64,000 bases of DNA from Kitasatospora gansuensis (GCF_014203705.1 NZ_JACHJR010000001.1:5890001-5954000); one strand, 5' to 3'; positions 33,490-42,370 are shown, counted from the stretch's first letter. The notes: generated from the letters alone by a model not told the origin. Made by a program: numbers and translations.

Positions 33490-34458
33490 TCAGCCCGTCC
33501 CGGCCCGGAGCCGGGCCCCGGTCGGATCGTGGCAGCCGATCTCCACTCCGACCTCGCCGACCTTGGAGCGCGCCGACCTGTCCGCCATCACCACGGCCCG
33601 GGCGTGCACCAGACCGGTCACCTCGAAGACGTGGTCGTCGTAGGAGCCGTGGACCACCCCCTCGGCGTGCAGGTCCCCGGTGACGTGCACCGAGCCCCAG
33701 GAGACCAGGTGGCGGACCGTCAGGTCGCCGAGCACTACCAGCAGCCCGAGCCCGGAGGAGCTGTCGTCCAGGAAGCCGTGCACCGTCAGGTCGCCGTCCA
33801 CCACCAGCGCGACGTCGTGGTCGAGGTCCGCCGGGGCGACCAGGTCGCCGGAGTGCAGGTACCAGCCGATGCGCGGGTCCGTCAGGTACTCGGTGATGTT
33901 GCCCTCGACCCGGTCGGCGATCGCGGCGGCGCCGTCCCGGTCGAGCCGGTCGAACCGGGCCCGCCAGTCGGAGGTGGCCGGTACGGGGGCCGGCCACCGG
34001 TCCGGTTCGGCGGTGGGCCGCCGGGCCATCGTCTGCCGTACCTCGGCCGCCGGATCGTCGAGCAGGACGGGCACCACCCGGCGGGGCAGCCTGTCCCTGG
34101 CCGCCACCGCGCAGCGGACGCTCACCGCGCTGTCCGCGGCCAGCGCCCGGACGGTCGGCTTGGGGGTCGACCGGTGCGCCGCGACCGCCCGGCGCACCAA
34201 CTCGTCGGGATGCACGGAGAACAGCGCCAGCCACTCGGAACCGGTGGCCGGCTGGGCGGCCAGCGCCCGCAGCACCCCGACCCCCGCCCGGTCACCGGCC
34301 CACCGCACCGCCAGCTCCTCGGCCAGCGCCGGCGTCAGCCCGATCCGGGCCGCCACCGCCCGCGCCACCTCCGGCTCCCCACCGACGAGTTCGCGCAGCC
34401 GGGCCACCGTCGTCCCGGCCCGCCGGACCTCCCTGACGAGCGCTCCCGCCGTCCCCAT
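33490..34458 (-). CDS. Repeat protein: helical (HEAT/LRV-like) N-terminus, beta-helix-like C-terminus
   Basis: 322 residues, ATG at 34458 preceded by AAAGGGGGGG. The first half (about 1-140) has helical repeats with a recurring pattern of Leu, Ala and Val-Arg-Arg-Ala-Val (HPDELVRRAVAAH, SAVSVRCAVAARD, AAEVRQTMARRP) like HEAT or leucine-rich-variant repeats. The second half repeats short beta-strands around Gly-Asp-Leu turns (SGDLVAP, DGDLTVHGFL, LGDLTVRHL, TGDLHAEGVVHG), as in bactofilin-like polymer-forming or pectate-lyase-like beta-helices. No signal peptide or catalytic motif. I do not recognise the exact family. Possibly a scaffold protein. Confidence 0.7.
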   Translation of the reverse strand: MGTAGALVREVRRAGTTVARLRELVGGEPEVARAVAARIGLTPALAEELAVRWAGDRAGVGVLRALAAQPATGSEWLALFSVHPDELVRRAVAAHRSTPKPTVRALAADSAVSVRCAVAARDRLPRRVVPVLLDDPAAEVRQTMARRPTAEPDRWPAPVPATSDWRARFDRLDRDGAAAIADRVEGNITEYLTDPRIGWYLHSGDLVAPADLDHDVALVVDGDLTVHGFLDDSSSGLGLLVVLGDLTVRHLVSWGSVHVTGDLHAEGVVHGSYDDHVFEVTGLVHARAVVMADRSARSKVGEVGVEIGCHDPTGARLRAGTG

Positions 34459-34535
34459 CCGCCCCCCCTTTTCCCGAAGGTCCCCCTGCGGGCGCCAGCC
34501 TGGCACGTCCCACTGACACACCGTCAAGACGGCGT

Positions 34536-34566
34536 CGACCCCGTGCCGCCGGGCGGCACGGGGTCG
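34536..34566. terminator. Hairpin terminator after DoxX-like gene
   Basis: Perfect 15-bp stem CGACCCCGTGCCGCC (34536-34550) and its complement (34552-34566) with a one-base apparent loop, so the top pairs must open. It is 21 nt beyond the DoxX-like stop and also insulates the next minus-strand gene. Confidence 0.7.
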
Positions 34567-34587
34567 GACGGAGCGCCCGCGGGCGGA

Positions 34588-34935
34588 TCAGGCGGCGAGG
34601 CCGAGGCCGCAGGCGACCAGGGCCGGGGCCAGGTAGATCAGCGGGAACGCGGCGTGGGCGTAGGAGCGGGCCCGGACGCAGGTGATCACGGCGCCGAGGT
34701 AGTAGAGCGCCAGGCCCACGGTGGCGGCGATGCCGATGAAGGGGACGAACAGGCCGACCACCAGGCCGAGCGCACCGGCGGCCTTGGCCAGGCCGAGCGG
34801 GGTCCACCAGCTCCGCGGTACCTGGTACTGGACCATCGACTGGACGACGAAGTCGGCCCGGCGCAGCAGGGAGAAGGCCGAGAAGCCGGTCATGGCGGCG
34901 GCGAGCACGGTGACGACGACGTAGGCGGTGTTCAT
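34588..34935 (-). CDS. DoxX-like small membrane protein
   Basis: 115 residues with four hydrophobic segments. It starts MNTAYVVVTVLAAAMTGFSAFSLLRR and carries WWTPLGLAKAAGALGLVVGLFVPFIGIAA, the conserved DoxX/DUF4870-like helix pair with 'LGLAKAAGALGLV'. DoxX proteins sit in the cytoplasmic membrane, and some form a membrane complex for thiol/oxidative stress defence. Which of these applies here is unknown. Single gene with its own terminator. Confidence 0.78.
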   Translation of the reverse strand: MNTAYVVVTVLAAAMTGFSAFSLLRRADFVVQSMVQYQVPRSWWTPLGLAKAAGALGLVVGLFVPFIGIAATVGLALYYLGAVITCVRARSYAHAAFPLIYLAPALVACGLGLAA

Positions 34936-35077
34936 CAGGGGGTCTCCTCAGCGGGCGGGCTTCGGAGCGGGCTTGCTCCGTCGCGTCTCACTGCATTGAC
35001 CCGGCGGGGTGCGCGAGTGTGACAGCGCTGAGAAAAAACTTTTCGGCGCCGGGCAAACCACCCCGACTGAGGGGACG

Positions 35078-35293
35078 TCAGCCCTCGGGGGCGTACTCGT
35101 AGCGCCAGCGCCAGCGGCCCTTGGGGTCGTACTCCTTGGCCCGGTGGTAGACCAGCGTGGTGGCCGGGGTCTCACCGTGGGCCGGGACCGGCACCCGGTA
35201 GGTCTTCGGGACGTTGTTGAACGGGGTCAGCGCGATGGGCAGCACCCGCCCGTCCAGCGGGCCGCCATGGAATTCGGTGTCCGTGCTTCTCAC
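35078..35293 (-). CDS. Conserved small actinobacterial protein
   Basis: 71 residues beginning MRSTDTEFHGGPLDGRVLP, with a C-terminal aromatic/basic segment GRWRWRYEYAPEG. 'FHGGPLDGR' is a recurrent start of small uncharacterised Streptomyces proteins. Soluble and without cysteine. Function unknown. The length, the clean codon bias and the recognisable N-terminus support that it is translated. Confidence 0.65.
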   Translation of the reverse strand: MRSTDTEFHGGPLDGRVLPIALTPFNNVPKTYRVPVPAHGETPATTLVYHRAKEYDPKGRWRWRYEYAPEG

Positions 35294-35683
35294 GGCTCCA
35301 CCCTACGGCGGCGCTGGGACCAGGATGTGAAGGAGATCGGGAGCCGGTGTGACCAGCGCAGCACCGCCCCCGGTCGGAACGGCCCCCCCGACACCCTTAT
35401 CCTGCTCTGTACGCCCTCGGGGTTTCCCGGGTCGGCGGGCCCTCGTACGGGCCGGGTGGGGTGTGCACGGTGCGCCTGCCCGCCGAGCCTCAACTCTCGT
35501 GGTCCGTACCGTGCCCCCGGGCGTTCGGCCGTCCGGCACCACCGGCTCCGGCCTTCGGCAAGGCTGCCGGACCAACCGCGCTCCCGGGAAGTAACGGGGC
35601 GGGCTCCGGCGTTGCGTCGGATGTTGCGTCGGTCGCTGTGTCACACCAGGCACGGCAGCTACAGCAGGTGCGGAAGGGGCCCG
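35294..35683. other. Intergenic region without recognisable gene
   Basis: 390 nt between divergent genes. It has no ORF with convincing codon bias or ribosome site and no tRNA. It probably contains the promoter of the primase-polymerase-like gene. I see no clear operator. Confidence 0.5.
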
Positions 35684-36388
35684 ATGGAAGCCAGCAGCAG
35701 CAGGTGGACCAGTTGGTGGCAGCGACGAGAGCGCGAGCGTGCCACCGCCGCGACCGGGGTGGACGCGGCGGGTCGACTGGATCTGCTGCTCGGTGCGGTG
35801 CGCGCGGGCTTCCCGCTGGCGCCGGCCGCGCACCCGGCGGGGCACCGTTGTTCGTGTGACCGGGTCGGCTGTCCGGCGCCGGCCCAGCACCCCGTCTCGT
35901 TCGCCTGGCAGTCCCAGGCCACCGTCGATCCGGAGCAGCTGGCCCGCTGGCTGTCCCGCGATCCGCAGGCCAACTTCATCACCGCCACCGGCCGCGCCCA
36001 CGACGTGCTGGACGTCCCGGCCGAGGCAGGCAGGCTGGCGCTGGAGCGGCTCGACGCGCTCGGCGTGCACGGCCCGGTGGCCGCCGTCGGCGAGGACCGC
36101 TACCTCTTCTTCACCGCGACCAGGGGCACCCCGGTCGACGAGGACGAGTGGTGGCCGAGCGTGCTGGACAGCACGCCCGACACCATGTCCGAACACCCCG
36201 GCCTGCGCTGGCACTGCCGCGGCTCGTACACCCTGCTGCCGCCGGCCTCGCTGCCGGACGGCTCCGAGGTGCGCTGGCTGCGCGGCCCGGAGCACGCCCT
36301 GCCGGACGCGCTCCGGGTGCTCGACGTGCTGACCGACGCCTGCACCGAGGTGGGCGCGGTCGCCGAGGAGCAGTGGCTGATCGGCTGA
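35684..36388 (+). CDS. Bifunctional primase/polymerase N-terminal-like protein
   Basis: 234 residues, with GGAAGGGG before the ATG. The central part is a prim-pol-like fold: AVRAGFPLAPAAHPAGHRCSCDRVGCPAPAQHPVSFAWQSQATVD with a Cys/His cluster, then WLSRDPQANFITATGRAHDVLDVP, where the usual catalytic Asp-x-Asp of active enzymes reads DVLDVP. Proteins like this are conserved beside map in Streptomyces and are annotated bifunctional DNA primase/polymerase. Whether the enzyme is active is uncertain, since an acidic triad is not obvious. Convergent with map, 18 nt between stops. Confidence 0.72.
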   Translation: MEASSSRWTSWWQRRERERATAATGVDAAGRLDLLLGAVRAGFPLAPAAHPAGHRCSCDRVGCPAPAQHPVSFAWQSQATVDPEQLARWLSRDPQANFITATGRAHDVLDVPAEAGRLALERLDALGVHGPVAAVGEDRYLFFTATRGTPVDEDEWWPSVLDSTPDTMSEHPGLRWHCRGSYTLLPPASLPDGSEVRWLRGPEHALPDALRVLDVLTDACTEVGAVAEEQWLIG

Positions 36389-36406
36389 CCGCGCCCACCT
36401 GATGAG

Positions 36407-37252
36407 CTAAGGCAGCGTCAGGATCTCGGCGCCGTTGGCGGTGACCACCAGGGTGTGCTCGAACTGGGCGGTGCGCTTGCGGTCCTTGGTGACCACCGTC
36501 CAGCCGTCGGCCCAGATGTCGTAGTCGTACGTGCCCAGGGTGAGCATCGGCTCGATGGTGAAGGTCATCCCGGTCTTGATCACCTCGGTGGCCCGCTCGC
36601 TGTCGTAGTGCGGGACGACCAGGCCGGAGTGGAACGAGGTGTTGATCCCGTGGCCGGTGAAGTCGCGGACCACGCCGTAGTCGAACCGCTTGGCGTAGGA
36701 CTCGATCACCCGGCCGATCACGTTGATCTGCCGGCCCGGCTTGACGGCCTTGATGGCCCGGTCGAGTGACTCCCTGGTGCGCTCGACCAGCAGCCGGGAC
36801 TCCTCGTCCACGTCGCCGCAGAGGTAGGTGGCGTTCAGGTCGCCGTGCACGCCGTGGATGAAGGCGGTGGCGTCGATGTTGACGATGTCGCCGTCCTGAA
36901 GGACCGTCGAGTCCGGGATGCCGTGGCAGATCACCTCGTTGATCGAGGTGCAGACCGACTTGGGGAAGCCCCGGTAGCCGAGGTCGGACGGGTAAGCGTC
37001 GTGGTCGCACATGTACTCGTGGGCGACCGCGTCGAGTTCGTCGGTGGTCACGCCCGGGGCGATCAGCTTGGCGGCCTCCGCCATCGCCTGCGCCGCGATC
37101 CGCCCGGCGATCCGCATCTTCTCGATGGTCTCCGCGGTCTGCACCTCGGGGCCGGTGTACGGGGTCGGCTTGGGCTTGCCGACGTACTCCGGGCGCGGGA
37201 TGTGCGCGGGGACCTTGCGGATGGGGGACTGGATGCCGGGTACGAGAGCCAT
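36407..37252 (-). CDS. map: Methionine aminopeptidase, type I
   Basis: 281 residues. Removes the initiator Met from nascent proteins in the cytoplasm. Metal ligands in family order are visible: Asp in VNIDATAFIHGVHGDLNATY (two Asp), His in DFTGHGINTSFH, Glu in FTIEPMLTLG and Glu in TAQFEHTLVV. The substrate His is in VICHGIPD. The N-terminal extension with PxxP segments (about 1-40, PGIQSPIRKVPAHIPRPEYVGKP) is typical of the actinobacterial long form. The ATG at 37252 gives the known family N-terminus. Confidence 0.95.
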   Translation of the reverse strand: MALVPGIQSPIRKVPAHIPRPEYVGKPKPTPYTGPEVQTAETIEKMRIAGRIAAQAMAEAAKLIAPGVTTDELDAVAHEYMCDHDAYPSDLGYRGFPKSVCTSINEVICHGIPDSTVLQDGDIVNIDATAFIHGVHGDLNATYLCGDVDEESRLLVERTRESLDRAIKAVKPGRQINVIGRVIESYAKRFDYGVVRDFTGHGINTSFHSGLVVPHYDSERATEVIKTGMTFTIEPMLTLGTYDYDIWADGWTVVTKDRKRTAQFEHTLVVTANGAEILTLP

Positions 37253-37349
37253 GGCCGCGAGTCTATCGGCCGGTCCACCGAGGACCCGGCTGTGCGTGCG
37301 AAGCCGCGTGCGGGGCATGATCGTCACAGGACGACGGAGGGAGCAGTCG

Positions 37350-37571
37350 ATGGTGTTCGGCAGGAGCAAGCCGACCGGCAAGCCCGGCGAGTGGTTCTGG
37401 TGCATCAAGCACGCCAAGGTCGAGGAGGGCCCGGAGTGCCCGGCCAAGGACCGGCTCGGCCCGTACGCCACCCGGGAGGAGGCGGGCCGCGCGCTGGAGA
37501 CCGCCGCCGAGCGGAACCAGGAGTGGCGCCAGGACCCGCGCTGGAACGACGGGCAGGAGCCGAAGGGCTGA
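37350..37571 (+). CDS. Small conserved hypothetical protein
   Basis: 73 residues with GGAGGGAG before the ATG. Reads MVFGRSKPTGKPGEWFWCIKHAKVEEGPECPAKDRLG..., with a short CIKH...ECPAKDRLGPYAT segment and an Ala/Glu-rich helix at the end. This small protein is conserved beside map in Streptomyces, where its function is unknown. Two Cys are present, but no full zinc motif. Confidence 0.78.
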   Translation: MVFGRSKPTGKPGEWFWCIKHAKVEEGPECPAKDRLGPYATREEAGRALETAAERNQEWRQDPRWNDGQEPKG

Positions 37572-37578
37572 CCCGGCG

Positions 37579-38898
37579 TCAGACGGCGGCCGCCTCCCGG
37601 GCGGCCGCATCGGCCTCGTGCTGGGCCTCGTGTTGGGCCCGGACCAGCGCGACGTGCTCGTCCGTCCGGTCGTCGTAGCGCAGCAGGCTCGGCACCGCGG
37701 CGGCCAGCCCGAGCACGCCGACCACGCAGGCCAGACCGCCCATCCAGACCGAGCCGCGGACGCCGACCAGACCGGCCATGCCGCCCGCCCTGACCTGGCC
37801 GAGCTGCGGGCCGACCGAGTAGCTGAGCAGCTCCACCCCGGCGAGCCGGCCGCGCAGCTGGTCCGGGATCGACTGGTTCCAGATGGTCGACCTGGCCACC
37901 CCGCTGATCTGGTCGGCGCCACCGGCGACGGCCAGGCAGAGCAGCACCAGCCAGATGTTGCCGACCAGCCCGGCCAGCGCGATCGCGACACCCCAGCCGA
38001 GCGCGGCCAGCACCAGCATCCGGCCGTGCCGGTGGATCCCCGAGGTCCACCCGCTGGTCGCCGAGACCACCAGCGCACCGGCGGCGGTCGCGCCGTACAT
38101 CAGGCCGAGCGCCCAGTCGGCGCGCAGGTCCGAGGCCCAGAAGGCGTAGATCGCCACCGGGTAGGCGAACAGCATCGCGCAGGTGTCGATGACGTACGTG
38201 CTCAGCAGGTCGCGGCGGCTCCAGGCGTACTTGATGCCGGTGACGATCGCGCCCAGCGAGGGCTTCTCCGCGCCGGTGGACGGCGGGACGGCCCGCATCC
38301 GGGCGAGCAGCAGCAGCGAGACGCCGAAGGTGAGCACGTCCAGCCCGTACGCGACCTGCACCCCGGCCACCGCGACGATCACCCCGGCCAGGGCCGGGCC
38401 GGCCACCGAAGCGGCGTTGCGGTAGAGCGAGTTGAGCGCGAAGGCGGCGGTCAGCTGGTCGTGCGCGACGATCCGAGGGGTGAGCGAGTCCAGCGCCGGG
38501 CGCTGGAGTCCGTCCAGGGCGGCGACCAGGGCGGCCACCAGGTAGATCGGCCAGAGCAGCGGGTTTGGCAGCAGCGCGTTCAGCAGCAGCAGGCCGGAGA
38601 GCAGCAGCAGACCGGCCTCCGAGCGGAGCACCAGCTTGCGCCGGTCCAGCGCGTCGGCGAGCGCGCCGCCCCAGAGGCCGAAGACGATCAGTGGCACCAG
38701 TTCGAACGCGCCGATCAGGCCGACCGCGAAGGTGGAGTCGGTCAGGTGCTTGATCTGCAGCGGCACCGCGACATAGGTGAGGAAGCTGCCGAAGGCCGAG
38801 ACGCAGCCCGAGCTCCAGAGCAGCCGGAAGTCCCGGGAGGACCGCCACGGGGTGAGGTCGGGACGGATGCGCTGCCAGCGCGAGGGTTGCTTGGTCAC
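37579..38898 (-). CDS. MFS transporter (EntS/MFS_3-like)
   Basis: 439 residues with 12 hydrophobic segments. The N-terminal region FRLLWSSGCVSAFGSFLTYVAVPLQI and the loop GGALADALDRRKLVLRSE are typical of the MFS_3 group that includes enterobactin exporter EntS and macrolide pumps. The C-terminal tail is Glu/Ala/His-rich (QHEAQHEADAAAREAAAV). Substrate unknown. Convergent with the small gene at 37350-37571, 7 nt between stops. Confidence 0.85.
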   Translation of the reverse strand: MTKQPSRWQRIRPDLTPWRSSRDFRLLWSSGCVSAFGSFLTYVAVPLQIKHLTDSTFAVGLIGAFELVPLIVFGLWGGALADALDRRKLVLRSEAGLLLLSGLLLLNALLPNPLLWPIYLVAALVAALDGLQRPALDSLTPRIVAHDQLTAAFALNSLYRNAASVAGPALAGVIVAVAGVQVAYGLDVLTFGVSLLLLARMRAVPPSTGAEKPSLGAIVTGIKYAWSRRDLLSTYVIDTCAMLFAYPVAIYAFWASDLRADWALGLMYGATAAGALVVSATSGWTSGIHRHGRMLVLAALGWGVAIALAGLVGNIWLVLLCLAVAGGADQISGVARSTIWNQSIPDQLRGRLAGVELLSYSVGPQLGQVRAGGMAGLVGVRGSVWMGGLACVVGVLGLAAAVPSLLRYDDRTDEHVALVRAQHEAQHEADAAAREAAAV

Positions 38899-38962
38899 GG
38901 GGCATGGTGCGATTTCCGGCCGAACGGCTGCAACCGAATTACCGACGCGACCACCGGTGCGC

Positions 38963-39535
38963 CTACCAGTGCGCGACGGGCGACCCGGTCAGGCGCTCGG
39001 CCAGCCTGGCCAGCCGAGAGGCGGGCGCCCCGGCGGCCGAGCTGACGAGGTGTTGGATCAGGTCGAAGGGCTCCGGCTCGGCGGCCGGCACGGTCAGCCG
39101 TTCGTGCGCGAGCGCGGCCAGCTCCGGGTCACCGGTGTCCAGCGCGAGCACGGTGGCCCCGCCGCGCCTGGCGTCCTGCACCCGCTCCAGCAGACGGGCC
39201 TCCGCCGAGGCGGGCGCCACCAGCAGCACGGTCGCACCCCGCCGAGCCTCCGTCAGCCCGCGCAGCCCGTACGAGAGATGGGCGGGGGCGCCGGGCTCGA
39301 CCCGGTGCCGCAGCAGGGTGGGGGCCAGCCGGGGGACCCCCGAGCGGGTGGCTTCCTCGTCCAGGTGGGCGGCCAGGTGCCAGGGTTCGTACGCCTCGGT
39401 GCCGACCAGCAGCAGGCCCCGCGCGGTGCGGCGGCCCACCGAACGGCGCAGCGCCCCGGCGAAGACCAGCGCGGACTCGGGCCAGCCGGTACCGGCCAGC
39501 CGCTCGCGTAGTGCTGAAACTCTCACCGCGTCCAT
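38963..39535 (-). CDS. Conserved hypothetical protein
   Basis: 190 residues, Ala/Leu/Arg-rich and soluble. It starts MDAVRVSALRERLAGTGWPESALVFAGALRRS and contains GLLLVGTEAYEPWHLAAHL and ATVLLVAPASAEARLLERVQDARRGGATVLALD, which alternates strands and helices like a Rossmann-type or SIS-like sheet. I recall it as a conserved Streptomyces protein next to npdG but know no function. Divergent from npdG, with 47 nt between the start codons, so promoters must overlap or be leaderless. Confidence 0.65.
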   Translation of the reverse strand: MDAVRVSALRERLAGTGWPESALVFAGALRRSVGRRTARGLLLVGTEAYEPWHLAAHLDEEATRSGVPRLAPTLLRHRVEPGAPAHLSYGLRGLTEARRGATVLLVAPASAEARLLERVQDARRGGATVLALDTGDPELAALAHERLTVPAAEPEPFDLIQHLVSSAAGAPASRLARLAERLTGSPVAHW

Positions 39536-39582
39536 GGAGCAGAGGATGGAGCAGGCCGGGGGGCTTTGGCAGGATCTTCGAC

Positions 39583-40269
39583 ATGACTACCCACGATTCA
39601 GTGACCCCGCCCGCGCTTCCCGACGTCTCCGGTCTGGTGGTCGGCGTCCTCGGCGGCACCGGCGACCAGGGGCGTGGGCTGGCCCTCCGGCTGGCCAAGG
39701 CCGGCCAGCAGGTGGTGATCGGTTCCCGGACGGCCGAGCGCGCGGAGGCCGCGGCCGCCGAGATCGGCCTCGGCGTACGGGGCGCGGACAACGCCGACTG
39801 CGCCCGGCAGAGCGACATCGTGATCGTCGCGGTGCCGTGGGACGGCCACGCCGCCACCCTCTCGGCACTGCGCGAGGAGCTGGCCGGGAAGATCGTGGTG
39901 GACTGCGTCAACCCGCTCGGCTTCGACAAGCAGGGCGCCTACGCGCTCAAGCCGGAGGAGGGCAGCGCCGCCCAGCAGGCCGCCGCCCTGCTGCCGGACT
40001 CCCGGGTGACCGCCGCCTTCCACCACCTCTCGGCGGTGCTGCTGCAGGACGAGTCGATCGAGCGGATCGACACCGACGTCCTGGTCCTCGGCGAGGACCG
40101 CGAGGCCACCGAACTGGTCCAGGCCCTGGCCGCCCGGATCCCCGGCATGCGCGGCATCTTCGCGGGCCGCCTGCGCAACGCCCACCAGGTCGAGTCCCTG
40201 GTCGCCAACCTGATCTCGGTGAACCGCCGCTACAAGGCCCACGCGGGCATCCGGATCACCGACGTGTGA
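39583..40269 (+). CDS. npdG: NADPH-dependent F420 reductase
   Basis: 228 residues. Transfers hydride between NADPH and coenzyme F420 in the cytoplasm, supplying reduced F420 for other enzymes. The Rossmann motif GVLGGTGDQGRGLALRLAKAG (about 21-41) and the following IGSRTAERA (Ser-Arg-Thr, NADP 2'-phosphate binding) match the family. Further hallmarks are VVDCVNPLGFD and AFHHLSAVLLQD. The ATG at 39583 is assigned by the family start. A TnpB-like gene is inserted 6 nt beyond the stop on the other strand. Confidence 0.92.
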   Translation: MTTHDSVTPPALPDVSGLVVGVLGGTGDQGRGLALRLAKAGQQVVIGSRTAERAEAAAAEIGLGVRGADNADCARQSDIVIVAVPWDGHAATLSALREELAGKIVVDCVNPLGFDKQGAYALKPEEGSAAQQAAALLPDSRVTAAFHHLSAVLLQDESIERIDTDVLVLGEDREATELVQALAARIPGMRGIFAGRLRNAHQVESLVANLISVNRRYKAHAGIRITDV

Positions 40270-40275
40270 CCGTTC

Positions 40276-41919
40276 CTAACCAGTGGGCAGGAGTGGGTCT
40301 TGGACCCACGTCCTGGCACTGCGCGGATCCCGAACGGTTTTGGGTGCGCTGGTCGCCCGCGTTCTCGTTGTCCCCGTCCGGCTGCGTGCATCGTGTGCAC
40401 GCTCCGTGGTGGGGTGGCGGGTTTCCTCACGCCCTCGGGTGCCTGGTTGGGCCTGGACGGTCCGATGCCCGTGCGCATCGCTCTGGTGCGCACGGGGCGG
40501 TGTCGTCCGTCGCCGGACCGGGTGTCCGAGGGCGCGTCGTCCGATGGCGACAGCGGCGCTGTCGTGTCGGGTGGTGGTGCGCCGTGGGGTGGCGAGTGGC
40601 TTCTGCCAGTGCTGTGCGCCCCAGACGCTGGTGTAGGCGGGATCGACCGCGACGATGGCCAGGCCGCTCTCGGCGGCCATCGACACGAGCCGGGCCTTGA
40701 GCTTGCCGGTCGGTATGCCGGAGATCAGCTGGCGGAACCGCTTCTTGCGGCCGTGCTTCTCCCGGGTGGTCTCGGCGGTGAAGTCGAGGTTCTCCAGGCC
40801 GATGGCGTTGACGCCGCAACGTTTGGCCCAGTGGAGGAGGCGGGTGATGGCGTGTCGGATCTGCGCGTCGCGGTGATCGGCCGACCCGCTCAGGTCGTAG
40901 GGGAAGCGGTGCGGGTTGCCGACGGGGTTGCCGTGGACGTCGAGGTGCCAGGCGGCGAGGTGGTCGGCGTTGGTGTCCACGCCGACCATGCCTTGGGCGC
41001 GGGCGGTGGCCAGCTGCATGGTCTGGACGACGGGCCTGGTCCATGCCGCGTCGAGGTACCAGCGACCGCGAGCGGCGTCGTAGTGGATGCGGTAGGCGAC
41101 CGCCCGGTTGCCCTCGATCCGGTCGGCCCACTCGGTGCCCCGGTGCGGGAAGGACACCTTCGCGGCGAGGATGTACCGGCCGTGCCCGGCATTGGCCAGG
41201 TCGCCCAGCGGGGCGGGCAGCTTGATGCTCACCTCGCCGTCGGGTGTGACCCGGATCGTCTCGTTGCCATAGCGTTTGCCCGACTCCCCGTCAGCGGACA
41301 GGAACCACCGCGAGACCTCCCAGCGCTGGCGCCACCGGGCTTCCGTCAGGTCCGCGGCGGCGAGGTTGTGCCGGGTGTTGAGTAACTTCCGTCCGCCGCG
41401 CACTACATGCACGACACCGGCCTCACGATCGGCGGCGACTCGAGCGCGCCGCTCCTGAAGCGCCGCGAGACGGCGGCACTTGACGAACCACTCGTGCCTG
41501 GAGCGGTACCCACCGGGCGCCCGCTTGGTGCCCTTCTCCCCGACCGGCAGCGACAGGCGGTGCCGCAGCATCCCGATGCCCGCGTCCAACGAGTCCAGGT
41601 GCACGGCCTGGCAGCGACGCGACAGCGCCCACTGGTCGTGCGTGGCCTTGGTGACACTCCCGGCCCACCGCGACGACGACCACACGGTCAAGTCACGCTT
41701 CCGCCCGGCCCACGTCCCATTGTCGTGATCCAGGCCGTCTGCACAGCGCACCTTCAGGTCCCTCGACGCCAGAGCCCCCATATGCGCGCCGACCAGCCGC
41801 AGCACCTTCTCATCCTCGGGAGTCAGGCCCTTGAGCCGGTCACGGACCGTCACACCCGGCGGGCCGAGGGAAACGAACGGCGCGTCGATCCGCCGGAGCT
41901 TCTTCTTCGGACGAGTCAC
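40276..41919 (-). CDS. Solitary TnpB-like RNA-guided nuclease relative (IS200/IS605 type)
   Basis: 547 residues from a GTG start with GGGAGGGGG upstream. RuvC-type acidic residues are all kept: Asp 315 in GVDTNADHLAAW, Glu 376 in IGLENLDF and Asp 453 in RHDSAAVAI. The CxxC zinc finger normally found between the second and third motifs is absent; only about 20 residues link VDPAYTSVWGAQHWQ to the third Asp. This fits the 'TnpB-related' subfamily common in Streptomyces. No tnpA lies beside it. The Arg/Thr-rich C-terminus overlaps a hairpin that may be part of a guide RNA. Function likely DNA cleavage for element maintenance, by analogy. Confidence 0.82.
   Translation of the reverse strand: MTRPKKKLRRIDAPFVSLGPPGVTVRDRLKGLTPEDEKVLRLVGAHMGALASRDLKVRCADGLDHDNGTWAGRKRDLTVWSSSRWAGSVTKATHDQWALSRRCQAVHLDSLDAGIGMLRHRLSLPVGEKGTKRAPGGYRSRHEWFVKCRRLAALQERRARVAADREAGVVHVVRGGRKLLNTRHNLAAADLTEARWRQRWEVSRWFLSADGESGKRYGNETIRVTPDGEVSIKLPAPLGDLANAGHGRYILAAKVSFPHRGTEWADRIEGNRAVAYRIHYDAARGRWYLDAAWTRPVVQTMQLATARAQGMVGVDTNADHLAAWHLDVHGNPVGNPHRFPYDLSGSADHRDAQIRHAITRLLHWAKRCGVNAIGLENLDFTAETTREKHGRKKRFRQLISGIPTGKLKARLVSMAAESGLAIVAVDPAYTSVWGAQHWQKPLATPRRTTTRHDSAAVAIGRRALGHPVRRRTTPPRAHQSDAHGHRTVQAQPGTRGREETRHPTTERAHDARSRTGTTRTRATSAPKTVRDPRSARTWVQDPLLPTG
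40289..40314 (-). ncRNA. Candidate right-end/omega-RNA hairpin of the TnpB element
   Basis: AGGAGTGGGTC (40289-40299) pairs with GACCCAC-G-TCCT (40303-40314) with a TTG loop and one bulge, inside the last codons of the TnpB gene. In IS200/IS605 elements the guide RNA is made from the tnpB 3' end and ends with such a hairpin before the element boundary. The true transcript would extend further into the ORF; only the hairpin is marked. Confidence 0.4.
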
Positions 41920-42129
41920 GTCATCCCCCTCCCAGTCGGTGCCCCAACCCTCACACACACCACCGACAGCCGACCCAACGACTCAACAGGCCGGGACGAA
42001 AACGCACACGTGGGTACCTGCGTGCACCAAAACACCCTCAATCCCAGTAGTTCATAGCCCCGTCGGGAGCGGTCGGAACGGTCGGCGAGAATGGGGGCCG
42101 ACCGTTCCCGGCCCTAGGAGTCCCGCGTC

Positions 42130-42315
42130 ATGCCCCGCAACGCCCTCTTCGCTCTGATCATCTGTGTGCTCGCGCTGACCGCCGCCGTGGTGTCGCTGGT
42201 CCAGGGCCGCTGGCTGGGCCTGATCTGGGTGCTGATGGCCGGTGTCTTCAGCAACATCGCCTGGTACCACCTGCGCCGGGCCCGGCAGGCGAAGGCCGCG
42301 GCGTCGGAGGGCTAG
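42130..42315 (+). CDS. Small two-helix membrane protein
   Basis: 61 residues: MPRNALFALIICVLALTAAVVSLVQG and LGLIWVLMAGVFSNIAWYHLRR form two membrane segments, followed by a basic tail (ARQAKAA). Small proteins with this pattern are widespread in Streptomyces, with unknown function. It begins 210 nt beyond the TnpB start. That gap holds no other gene. Confidence 0.65.
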   Translation: MPRNALFALIICVLALTAAVVSLVQGRWLGLIWVLMAGVFSNIAWYHLRRARQAKAAASEG

Positions 42316-42370
42316 CCAATCGGGCTGTGCCATGTAACATTTTACCAACGGTCCGACGGGGGGACGCCGC

